Source: an uncultured Bacteroidales bacterium
GTDB taxonomy: Bacteria > Bacteroidota > Bacteroidia > Bacteroidales > Paludibacteraceae
DNA: 21,005 bases
Assembly: GCA_946184195.1 (NCBI GenBank)
Contig: CAMHEP010000012.1
Coordinates: forward strand, 1 to 21,005
Direction of reading: 5' to 3'
Shown here one piece after another: positions 1-6,697 of the stretch (positions within the stretch are counted from its first letter, which is position 1; the number at the start of each line of letters is the position of its first letter). The notes under the pieces were generated by a model. The model was not told the origin of the DNA. It worked only from the letters and a program-made list of their open reading frames with translations, and searched no databases. A program made the translations under genes and the position numbers.

Positions 1-13
1 CTGAGCGTGGTAG

Positions 14-430
14 GCATCTGCCCTTTGGGGAATCAGCGCTGCTACCACGCTCAGTCTGCCCACCACGCTGACCAGCGTCGGTTCATGGGCATTTGGTGGT
101 GCCACTGCACTAACAGAGATTCGTCTTGCCGGTACTCCGCTGCCCAACCTCACCGATGCTGAGAATCCTTTCCCGTGGGCACTTATCGAGAACGCAAGTT
201 GCAAGGTGATTGTTCCTGACGATGCAACCAAAGAAGCCTGCAACCAAGATCCTTGGACATACTGGACAGGTTTCTACACTGCTAACCTCGTTGAGGTAGC
301 CAGCCAGACTCCGACGGAGAACATCGAGGCAGAGGCAGCAGAAAAAGCTCACAAAGTTGTACGCGACGGACAAGTGTATATCCTGCGTGACGGCAAACGC
401 TTCAATATTTGCGGCAGTGAAGTAAAATAA
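14..430 (+). CDS. 3' end of BspA-like leucine-rich-repeat surface protein, frame disrupted at the window edge
   Basis: The frame is open from 14 to the TAA at 428-430. Its first part reads like an LRR_5/BspA repeat (LSLPTTLTSVGSWAF, then TALTEIRLAG), followed by a QDPWTYWTGFY segment and a tail containing KVVRDGQVYILRDGK. The tail and the QDPWTY segment recur in the next gene, so the two are tandem paralogues. An in-frame TAG lies at 11-13. Bases 1-15 read as the expected LRR text (LSVVG) only in frame 1, which suggests a net indel near base 16. No ATG occurs in this frame, and the only usable start is a GTG at 206, which would cut through the repeat. I therefore read it as a truncated gene, either frameshifted or with a sequence error at the edge. 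BspA-like proteins are surface or secreted adhesin-type proteins; the ligand cannot be predicted. Confidence 0.6.
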   Translation, partial: ASALWGISAATTLSLPTTLTSVGSWAFGGATALTEIRLAGTPLPNLTDAENPFPWALIENASCKVIVPDDATKEACNQDPWTYWTGFYTANLVEVASQTPTENIEAEAAEKAHKVVRDGQVYILRDGKRFNICGSEVK

Positions 431-436
431 ACAGAC

Positions 437-462
437 AAAACTTAACAATAAAACTTAACAAT
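437..462 (+). repeat. Two tandem 13-bp copies in the leader of the next gene
   Basis: AAAACTTAACAAT occurs twice back to back at 437-449 and 450-462, ending 8 bases before the ATG at 471. The leader is AT-rich with no Shine-Dalgarno sequence, as is usual in Bacteroidetes. No TAnnTTTG promoter element fits in the 40-base gap, so the downstream gene is probably read through from upstream. The duplication may simply be slippage. Confidence 0.6.
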
Positions 463-470
463 CTAAAACA

Positions 471-1769
471 ATGAAAAAGTTTCTATTATCCGTCATGGCT
501 CTGACGCTGAGCCTGACCACGTTTGCCGCAGAGGGCGATGTAATCTGGACAAATGGTAGTGACCTGTGGTTTAAACTGAGCGAACTATCTGATGGCACGT
601 ATGCCGTCATCAATCTGGGTGCTACAGACTATACCAACATCACAATCCCTGCTACCGCATGGTCGGATGAAAAGGGTGCAAATGTAACCATCTCGCAGGT
701 CTATCTGGATAGTTGGAGTGACGGCGTATGGTTTGAGAATAGCGGTGATAACACCGTTATGGAGTCCTTAGTTATCAGCGAAGGTATCACCAAAGTGGCA
801 AACAACGCCTTCAAAAATGCTACCGGACTAAAGTATCTGACCCTTCCAGCATCACTTACTGCCATTGGTGACTATGCTTTCTATGGTTGCGATGCTTTAG
901 AGGGCATCTATTTCAACGGTACAGCCGCTCCCTCGTTGGGTACAGATGCTTTCAAAGGTAATAGTGCTTGGGACAAGATTGTCACCACTGCCAAGATTTA
1001 CTGCCTTGAGGGTGATGCTGTCGCTACCTTCGATCAAGATCCTTGGACATATTTCACCAGTTTCTATGCGAACAACAATGTAGTTCTTTATCCTGTTGAC
1101 CTCTACGATAACTACTTCGAAGATAAAAGTTGGTATAACGGCAAGCAGGTGAATGTCACTCTACACCGTACTTTTGCGGCAGGAGAGTGGTATACGCTCT
1201 GCGTTCCGTTCGCGATTAGCGAATACTATCTGAAAGCCGCCTTCGGTGACGGAGTCCAGGTAGCCGAGTTGTCCGGTTCGAGTAAAGACGGTGATAACTA
1301 CACGCTGACCTTCACTCCCGTAACGTATGTTACCGCAGGCAAACCATGCCTTGTTAAGCCGTCTCAAAACGTTGACAATCCTTCGTTCGATTGGTCATGG
1401 TTCAATCAGGTAGCTAATCCGAAGGTGGAGACCGAGTATTTCGATATGATTGGTTCGTACGAGCAGGTAAGTCTGCAAGCCAGCGATTTCTATCTGGCAG
1501 ACGGTAACAAGCTGTACAACCCTGCCACGGATGGCGGAGTGACGATGGGCGGCTATCGTGCCTATTTCCAGACCAAAGCCGGTGTACCTGCCGGTGCCAA
1601 TGCCTTTGTTCGCTTTGCCGGTCAGGGTGCAACGGGTGTTGATGAGGCTTTAGAGGCTCCTGCTGCAGAGAAAGTGCTACGTGACGGACAAATCTATATA
1701 AAGTACAAAGGACAGATGTACGATGTACAAGGAAGAAGAATCCAGTACGAAGGACAAGAGATTAAGTAA
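471..1769 (+). CDS. BspA-like (LRR_5) secreted surface protein
   Basis: The 432-residue product has an N-terminal signal peptide (MKKFLLSVMALTLSLTTFAA, cleavage near residue 20). Residues about 95-155 contain two LRR_5-type units (ISEGITKVANNAFKNATGLK, then LPASLTAIGDYAFYGC). A QDPWTYFTSFY segment shared with the upstream paralogue follows, then a long beta-rich C-terminal part without a family I can name. The last ~30 residues (EKVLRDGQIYIKYKGQMYDV and onward) are nearly the same as the end of the GH53 protein downstream, so the tail is probably a sorting or processing signal (inference). The start is the only sensible ATG before the signal peptide. The few repeats make it a small member of the family. 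Likely surface-exposed; ligand unknown. Confidence 0.72.
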   Translation: MKKFLLSVMALTLSLTTFAAEGDVIWTNGSDLWFKLSELSDGTYAVINLGATDYTNITIPATAWSDEKGANVTISQVYLDSWSDGVWFENSGDNTVMESLVISEGITKVANNAFKNATGLKYLTLPASLTAIGDYAFYGCDALEGIYFNGTAAPSLGTDAFKGNSAWDKIVTTAKIYCLEGDAVATFDQDPWTYFTSFYANNNVVLYPVDLYDNYFEDKSWYNGKQVNVTLHRTFAAGEWYTLCVPFAISEYYLKAAFGDGVQVAELSGSSKDGDNYTLTFTPVTYVTAGKPCLVKPSQNVDNPSFDWSWFNQVANPKVETEYFDMIGSYEQVSLQASDFYLADGNKLYNPATDGGVTMGGYRAYFQTKAGVPAGANAFVRFAGQGATGVDEALEAPAAEKVLRDGQIYIKYKGQMYDVQGRRIQYEGQEIK

Positions 1770-1795
1770 CTAACCCTTAAATAAACAGAATTATC

Positions 1796-1963
1796 ATGAA
1801 ACGTACTTATTTTGTTCCTGCAACAGCAACGATATATGTAGCTGCCGAGTCTACCCTTTTGAGCGGCAGTGCAGTTGTTACTCCGGCTCCGGAGTTTAGC
1901 TCCACCACGTTGGACGGTTTTGGCGGTTACGGCGGTAGCAGCAACAGTTATACTCCCCGCTAA
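1796..1963 (+). CDS. Small 55-residue hypothetical protein with Gly/Ser-rich end
   Basis: An uninterrupted ATG-to-TAA frame lies between the BspA-like gene (26-base gap) and the GH53 gene (12-base gap). The product begins MKRTYFVPATATIYVAAEST and ends in a Gly/Ser/Tyr-rich stretch (DGFGGYGGSSNSYTPR). It has no signal peptide and no membrane segment. The shape, with an MK+TY..P opening, a central hydrophobic or acidic stretch and a Gly/Ser-rich end, recalls a group of very short conserved hypothetical proteins common in Bacteroidales; I make that comparison from memory. The position and spacing suggest co-transcription with its neighbours. Function unknown; it could be a precursor peptide, a regulatory peptide or a chance ORF. 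Confidence 0.5.
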   Translation: MKRTYFVPATATIYVAAESTLLSGSAVVTPAPEFSSTTLDGFGGYGGSSNSYTPR

Positions 1964-1975
1964 TTCGTACCCACG

Positions 1976-3742
1976 ATGAGACGACTAATGACGATACTGA
2001 CCATGCTGTGCGCCTTGAGCGCACAGCTGTGGTCAGCGAATAAAGTAGACTGGTATCTGTACGTATGGTCAGAGAGTGCTTCGGGTGACCTCGGTCAGTT
2101 TGAAGAGACCGAGGACGCCAATGTGTACGTCATCCCGGCGTGCGATGCAGTACCGGTAGAGGGTATTAATTTCTGTGTTCGCAATGGTGACTGGAGTACC
2201 AAATACGGATGGAAGGACAACAGTGTGACCGCCACGGGTATCGCTGTCGAGTTAGCATCTGCCAGTGGTGCGACCGGTTGGATGAGTCTGCCCGTAGGCA
2301 GTTACAAGGTGACTTTCGACGCAAGTGCGTTGACTATCCGCTTTGATAGCCCTGATAGTGGTGACGACGAGGATGAAGAGAGTTATCCGGACCACTCGGA
2401 CTCGCGTCAGTTCCTTCGCGGCGGCGATATGACGATGGCGACATACATGGAGGACCTCGGTGCAGTGTTCCGCTATGCGGACGGCACAAGCGGCGATGTA
2501 TTCGCTATCATGGAGTCCTACGGTGTCAACCTGGCTCGTCTGCGTCTCTATAACGCTCCGGGCACAGCGGTGAAGAGCGGCAGTGTCACCTACCGCACCC
2601 CGATAGTGACCCCTGTTCATCCGAATGGTTATCCCTATGCCGGAGAGGATGACATAGCAGCCCTCGCCTTGCGCGCCAAGAATCACCACATGCAAATATG
2701 CCTATCGTTCCACATGAGCGACTATTGGACCAACGCCACGCAGCAGATGATACCTGCCGCATGGGCTAATGCCGGCAGTCTGAATGCGTTGGGGGACTCG
2801 GTGTACAACTATGTGTACCGCTATATGTCGCGTCTGGTGGCACAAGGCACCACCCCCGAGTATGTATCGGTGGGCAACGAGACGAACTACGGCATGCTCT
2901 TCCAGACGACACAGGGTGCGAGCGTGAGCTATGGCGGTCATACAACCAATAACGGCATTAACAATGCTGTGTATCTCTACAACCGAGCCTACGATGCCAT
3001 CAAGGCCGCCTCGCCTACGTCGCAAGTTATTCTGCACCACAGTTACGGTCACGACGGTAAGATTAGCGCTTGCCGTTCGTTCTTCCAGAACTTGAAGAAT
3101 AACGGTTGTCGCTACGATATCGTCGGCGGTTCGTACTACCCGGCATGGGCCAGCGAGCAGGGTTCGAGCGATAATACGCCGAACGGTATGCTGAGTTGGG
3201 CATCTGCTATGGAGACGGCTATCGGCAAGCCGATAATGGTGATGGAAACCGGTTACTCGTGGACCCAATATCGTCCGAGCGGTCGCAACGGCGGTAACTA
3301 CGAAGGACAACTCGGCATGAACGGCAGTTACAACGAGGCAAGTGAGGTAGGTCAACGCAATTTCCTATGCGACCTGCATGACAAGATAGCTTCTGATAGC
3401 CAGATATTAGGATACATGTACTGGGACCCCATCTTCGTCGACCAGCAGGTAGGCGGCAGCTGGATTAAGAGTTGCTGGGCAGAGAAATACGATGCCGGAT
3501 ACAATAAATGGTGGGAAGACGGCAATATCATCAGTAACACAACGTGGTTCGACTATTCGGGTAAGCCGCTCAAGGCACTCTATCAGGAGGTCAACTCCCG
3601 CAAAGTAGTGAGTCTGGATGACCCGACCGCAGTAGAGCAGACCGAATTGCCCGCAACTGCCGAGAAACTACTGATAGACGGACAACTCTATGTAAAGTAC
3701 AAAGGACAGATGTACAATGTACAAGGACAAAAGGTGAAATGA
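1976..3742 (+). CDS. Secreted GH53 arabinogalactan endo-beta-1,4-galactanase with N-terminal accessory domain
   Basis: The 588-residue protein starts with a signal peptide (residues 1-20, ending AQLWS). Residues 22-125 form a small beta domain resembling SusE/SusF-type binding modules (ends LPVGSYKVTFDASALTIRF), then an acidic linker (DSGDDEDEE). Residues ~145-545 are a GH53 TIM barrel: LARLRLYNAP, LSFHMSDYW, VSVGNETNYG with acid/base Glu302, GGSYYPAW, and VMETGYSW with nucleophile Glu424. Both catalytic Glu are present. GH53 enzymes cut beta-1,4-galactan in pectic arabinogalactan. The C-terminal tail (EKLLIDGQLYVKYKGQMYNV) matches the BspA-like neighbour. A terminator follows 70 bases later, so this gene ends its transcription unit and is probably unrelated to alginate use. 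The role of the N-domain in galactan binding is inferred. Confidence 0.88.
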   Translation: MRRLMTILTMLCALSAQLWSANKVDWYLYVWSESASGDLGQFEETEDANVYVIPACDAVPVEGINFCVRNGDWSTKYGWKDNSVTATGIAVELASASGATGWMSLPVGSYKVTFDASALTIRFDSPDSGDDEDEESYPDHSDSRQFLRGGDMTMATYMEDLGAVFRYADGTSGDVFAIMESYGVNLARLRLYNAPGTAVKSGSVTYRTPIVTPVHPNGYPYAGEDDIAALALRAKNHHMQICLSFHMSDYWTNATQQMIPAAWANAGSLNALGDSVYNYVYRYMSRLVAQGTTPEYVSVGNETNYGMLFQTTQGASVSYGGHTTNNGINNAVYLYNRAYDAIKAASPTSQVILHHSYGHDGKISACRSFFQNLKNNGCRYDIVGGSYYPAWASEQGSSDNTPNGMLSWASAMETAIGKPIMVMETGYSWTQYRPSGRNGGNYEGQLGMNGSYNEASEVGQRNFLCDLHDKIASDSQILGYMYWDPIFVDQQVGGSWIKSCWAEKYDAGYNKWWEDGNIISNTTWFDYSGKPLKALYQEVNSRKVVSLDDPTAVEQTELPATAEKLLIDGQLYVKYKGQMYNVQGQKVK

Positions 3743-3754
3743 CGAATGGTTCGA

Positions 3755-3774
3755 GCAGTAGGGGAAGCTACTGC
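3755..3774 (+). other. Short perfect hairpin just after the GH53 stop codon
   Basis: GCAGTAG and CTACTGC form a 7-bp perfect stem with a GGGAAG loop, 12 bases past the stop codon. There is no T-run after it, so it is not a terminator by itself; it may protect the 3' end of the mRNA or be incidental. Confidence 0.45.
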
Positions 3775-3812
3775 AAACCCTAAAGCCCTGTCGTTTTGCT
3801 CAACCAATAATA

Positions 3813-3843
3813 AAGAAGTGCTCCATAGGGGTGCTTCTTTTTT
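3813..3843 (+). terminator. Rho-independent terminator after GH53
   Basis: AAGAAGTGCTCC and GGGGTGCTTCTT pair over 12 positions, three of them G-T wobbles, around an ATA loop. The stem runs directly into a T-tract (3838-3843). It separates the galactanase/BspA block from the alginate operon. Confidence 0.85.
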
Positions 3844-3875
3844 GTATGTCTATGATAGGATGAGAAAAGCTGCTG

Positions 3876-3963
3876 TGACCTATGCATGACCTTTGGATAA
3901 CCTATGTGTGACCTATGCGTGACCTTTGGGTGACCTATGGGTGACCTTTGGGTGACCTATGGG
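3876..3963. repeat. Eight-unit 11-bp tandem repeat, unit TGACCTWTGGG
   Basis: Eight contiguous 11-base units start at 3876, 3887, 3898, 3909, 3920, 3931, 3942 and 3953. All keep [TG]ACC or TAACC, then TATG or TTTG; the last four alternate TTTGGG and TATGGG, so 3920-3941 and 3942-3963 are identical 22-base blocks. The period is close to one helical turn, so all units face the same side of the DNA. The array ends 67 bases before the promoter. It could be a multi-site operator or a neutral minisatellite. Confidence 0.85.
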
Positions 3964-4030
3964 AAAATTGGGTTAAAGAAGTATAAAAAGGAGAGTTTTT
4001 CGGGAAAAAATAAAAAAGCAAGAGAAAGTC

Positions 4031-4061
4031 TTGCATAGGTCAGAAAAAAGTTGTATCTTTG
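4031..4061 (+). promoter_or_regulatory. Bacteroidetes-type promoter for the PL17 operon
   Basis: TTG at 4031-4033 (-33 element) and TATCTTTG at 4054-4061 (-7 element, consensus TAnnTTTG) are separated by 20 bases, which fits the primary sigma factor of Bacteroidetes. The predicted transcription start is around 4066-4069, giving a leader of about 25 bases before the ATG at 4094. Confidence 0.75.
4033..4042 (-). promoter_or_regulatory. Inverted copy of the 11-bp repeat unit inside the promoter
   Basis: GCATAGGTCA is the exact reverse complement of TGACCTATGC, the first ten bases of the repeat units at 3876 and 3909. It overlaps the -33 TTG and occupies the upstream part of the spacer. A protein that binds the tandem array would here compete with, or contact, RNA polymerase. 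Regulatory role inferred from position. Confidence 0.5.
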
Positions 4062-4073
4062 CAGTGAAATAAA

Positions 4074-4085
4074 TTGGTCGACCAA
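4074..4085. promoter_or_regulatory. 12-bp perfect palindrome, candidate repressor operator
   Basis: TTGGTCGACCAA is a perfect palindrome placed just after the predicted transcription start and 8 bases before the start codon. Its core TGGT-CG-ACCA resembles operators of FadR/FCD-type GntR regulators (TNGTNNNACNA). GntR-type regulators are known to control alginate genes in marine Bacteroidetes, so an alginate-responsive repressor site is a reasonable inference. No regulator gene lies in the window. Confidence 0.55.
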
Positions 4086-4093
4086 AATATACT

Positions 4094-6292
4094 ATGAAAC
4101 ACTACCCCATTATTGCACTGATAGCCGGTGCTATCCTACTGACCGGATGTGAGGCAAAGAAAGCGTCGCACCCGTGCCTGACATTGACTCAGGCAGACGC
4201 TCAACAAATGCAAAAGTCTCTGGGGAAATACCCCGTTTTCGACAAGAGTTATGCCTATGCTCAGGCAGCAGCCGATTCGGCTATTGCGCACGGCATGGAT
4301 GTACCGGTACCTCACGATGCGGCAGGCGGATACACCCACGAGCAACACAAGAACAATTACTATGCGATGTACTATGCCGGCATCCTCTACCAAGTGACCG
4401 GCGAAGCGCGATATGCCACCTTCGTGAGGGACATGCTTCACGCTTATGCCGACCTCTACCCGACGTTAGGGATGCATCCGTACAAGGGTTCGCCCGTACC
4501 GGGTAAACTCTTCTGGCAGACGCTGAACGAGTCGGTATGGCTGTTGCATACGATACAGGCCTACGACTGCGTCTACGAAACCATTGAGCCATCGGAAAGG
4601 GAGTATATCGAGGCGAACCTACTCTTCCCCGTGTGCGATTTTATAGAGAAAGGAACGCAGGCTAACTACGACACCTTCAACAGGATGCACAACCACGCCA
4701 CTTGGGCTAATGCAGCGGTAGGAATGACGGGCTATGTGACCGGCAACCGCGAGTTGGTAGACAAGGCGTTGTACGGTTCGGCAAAAGACGGCAGTGCGGG
4801 ATTCCTCAAGCAGCTGAACGAACTCTTCTCGCCGGACGGCTATTTCACGGAGGGTGCATACTATTTACGCTATGCTATATGGCCGTTCATGCTCTTTGCG
4901 CAAGCCATCGAGCAGAATGAGCCGGAGCTGAAGATATTCGAACGCAGGGACGGCATCCTGCTGAAAGCGGTGAATGCTCTGTTGCAACAGGCCTACAACG
5001 GCACCATCATCCGCGCCAACGATGCGCTGAAGAAGACCTACAGCACGCAGGAGATAGTCTGTGCAGTAGACATTGCTTACTGGGCAGGTCGGGATGCAGA
5101 GCTGTTGGATATAGCCGAGCAGCAAGGCAGTTTTGTGCTATCGTCGGCAGGTATAGCGACAGCCCGCGCCATCGCCGAGGGGAAGAAGAAAGACTTCTGT
5201 TTCAAGAGTACCCTCTTCCACGACGGTGCTGACGGCGACAAGGGCGGCGTAGCCATCATCCGTCGCGGTGAAGGCAACAAGCAACTGATGCTTGTGATGA
5301 AAGCGACTGCACACGGTCTATCGCACGGTCACTACGACAAACTGACCCTCAGCCTCTACGACAACGGACACGAGATACTGACGGATTACGGTGCCGCCCG
5401 ATTCCTGAATATAGAGTCGAAGAGCGGCGGCAGGTACACCCCTGAAAACGACACCTATGCCATGCAGACCGTCGCCCATAACACGCTGGTAGCCGATCAG
5501 GAGTCGCACTTCAAGGGAGACTACAACACATCGATGCAGTACGCTTCGCGTATCTGCTACGCAGATCTCAACGACACCTGCAGCGTGGTAGCCGCTGAGG
5601 ACAAGAACGCTTATCGCGACAAGGATATCTCGATGCGCCGGACAATAGCCGTGCTGCAACCTCAAGGGACGGAGTATCCGATGACCATTGATATCGTCCG
5701 TGCCACATCCCCGTCGGCTCATACATACGACCTGCCCTTCCACTACAACGGGCATCTTATCAACAGCAGTTTCGACTCCCGTCGTGAGACATGTTCGTTG
5801 CGACCGATGGCAGGCGGTTACGGCTATGAGCACCTATGGAAGGAGTGCGAGCGAGAGGTAGAGAGTGAGAATGTATGGTTCACCATCTTGGAGGACGACC
5901 GCTTCTACAGCGTGACGACGGCATTGGGAACGGGCAAGGTATACCTCACTCGCAGCGGTGCCAACGACCCGAATATGAACTTGAGGAGCGAACCCGCCGT
6001 TATCTTCCGCAAAGAGGGTCTGTCCGATTACACCTTTGCCAGCGTCATCGAGCCTCACGGCCTATTCGACCCGAACCTTGAACTAACCAAAGGCGCCAAT
6101 GCACCGACAGAGAAAGTAGAGGTTGTGTACGATGGCGAGGACTATACTGCCGTACAAATAGCTATACACGGACGGGAACTGCCGGTGCTATTCATCGCAG
6201 TGAACGCAGCGGAGGAAGGGAAAGAGGAACATCGTCTAAGCCTCAATGGCAAGACCTATAACTGGACAGGAAACTACTATGTACAACAATAA
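4094..6292 (+). CDS. PL17 exolytic oligoalginate lyase (heparinase II/III-like lipoprotein)
   Basis: The 732-residue product has a lipoprotein signal (IALIAGAILLTGC, lipid-bearing Cys19). Residues ~30-345 form the alpha/alpha toroid with MHNHATWANAAVG (Asn200, His201) and EGAYYLRYAIWPF (Tyr257). Residues ~365-730 are the heparinase II/III beta-sandwich with GLSHGHYDKLTLSLYDNG (His413), LTDYG (Asp431) and VAHNT (His462). These line up, shifted by one or two positions, with the catalytic Asn/His/Tyr and zinc ligands I recall for Saccharophagus Alg17C. The length is usual for PL17. The enzyme releases unsaturated uronate monomers from alginate oligomers at a membrane, periplasmic side likely. 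It is the first gene of the operon, and the ATG follows the promoter and palindrome directly. Confidence 0.92.
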   Translation: MKHYPIIALIAGAILLTGCEAKKASHPCLTLTQADAQQMQKSLGKYPVFDKSYAYAQAAADSAIAHGMDVPVPHDAAGGYTHEQHKNNYYAMYYAGILYQVTGEARYATFVRDMLHAYADLYPTLGMHPYKGSPVPGKLFWQTLNESVWLLHTIQAYDCVYETIEPSEREYIEANLLFPVCDFIEKGTQANYDTFNRMHNHATWANAAVGMTGYVTGNRELVDKALYGSAKDGSAGFLKQLNELFSPDGYFTEGAYYLRYAIWPFMLFAQAIEQNEPELKIFERRDGILLKAVNALLQQAYNGTIIRANDALKKTYSTQEIVCAVDIAYWAGRDAELLDIAEQQGSFVLSSAGIATARAIAEGKKKDFCFKSTLFHDGADGDKGGVAIIRRGEGNKQLMLVMKATAHGLSHGHYDKLTLSLYDNGHEILTDYGAARFLNIESKSGGRYTPENDTYAMQTVAHNTLVADQESHFKGDYNTSMQYASRICYADLNDTCSVVAAEDKNAYRDKDISMRRTIAVLQPQGTEYPMTIDIVRATSPSAHTYDLPFHYNGHLINSSFDSRRETCSLRPMAGGYGYEHLWKECEREVESENVWFTILEDDRFYSVTTALGTGKVYLTRSGANDPNMNLRSEPAVIFRKEGLSDYTFASVIEPHGLFDPNLELTKGANAPTEKVEVVYDGEDYTAVQIAIHGRELPVLFIAVNAAEEGKEEHRLSLNGKTYNWTGNYYVQQ

Positions 6293-6317
6293 ACAAACCC
6301 ACTAAAACGAATTGATT

Positions 6318-6662
6318 ATGAAGACAAGAAGTGCAAGTTTTGTCTTGGAGAAAGACACGAAATGGGAGAATCCCGCTCCCGGAATCCGTCGTCAAGTGAT
6401 GGCCTACGACGGACAGTTGATGTTAGTGAAAGTATGCTTTGAGAAAGGTGCCGTGGGAGCACCTCATGAGCACTATCACTCGCAGGCGACGTATGTAGCC
6501 AGCGGTAAATTCGAACTGCTCATCGGCGAGGAGAAGAAGGTAATCAGCGCAGGCGACAGTTACTATGTAGCGCCGGACGAATGGCACGGCTGCGTATGTC
6601 TAGAGGAAGGTATCCTCATAGACACCTTCTCGCCTATGCGTGCCGACTTCCTGCAAAAATAG
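6318..6662 (+). CDS. kdgF: KdgF-like cupin, unsaturated uronate ring-opening to DEH
   Basis: The 114-residue single-domain cupin has motif 1 G-x5-HEHYHSQ-x6-G with metal ligands His50, His52 and Gln56, and motif 2 ending PDEWH with His90. Asp102, Phe104 and Arg108 (IDTFSPMR) match the active-site residues I recall for the characterised KdgF proteins. KdgF converts 4,5-unsaturated uronate monomer to the linear ketouronate (DEH), the step directly after PL17. No signal peptide, so cytoplasmic. I chose the ATG at 6318 over the in-frame TTG at 6312. It sits 25 bases after the PL17 stop and is clearly in the same operon. Confidence 0.88.
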   Translation: MKTRSASFVLEKDTKWENPAPGIRRQVMAYDGQLMLVKVCFEKGAVGAPHEHYHSQATYVASGKFELLIGEEKKVISAGDSYYVAPDEWHGCVCLEEGILIDTFSPMRADFLQK

Positions 6663-6697
6663 TCCTTATTGAAAAAACACTTTTAATATAAGAAACG

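Larger units (their letters stand above)
3743..4093. other. 351-base intergenic control region between GH53 and the alginate lyase operon
   Basis: From left to right it holds a small hairpin (3755-3774), a terminator (3813-3843), an eight-unit 11-bp tandem repeat (3876-3963), an AT/A-rich stretch (3964-4030), a Bacteroidetes promoter (4031-4061) and a palindrome (4074-4085). No credible ORF or RNA gene is seen. The sections without a called element are 3775-3812, 3844-3875 and 3964-4030; the last is A-rich and may act as an UP-like or bendable segment. Confidence 0.7.

Noticed and set aside
206..430. GTG-started 74-residue gene
   Set aside because: The same frame continues upstream as LRR text to base 14, so this GTG is internal to a truncated larger gene.
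2702..3355. 217-residue - strand ORF inside the GH53 gene
   Set aside because: It lies opposite the catalytic barrel and its composition (rich in V, T, H and R) is that of a shadow frame.
3876..3963. CRISPR array
   Set aside because: Units are 11 bases and contiguous, with no spacers and no cas genes.
4094..4150. Riboswitch ahead of PL17
   Set aside because: The predicted leader is only about 25 bases, too short for one; the palindrome reads better as a protein-binding site.
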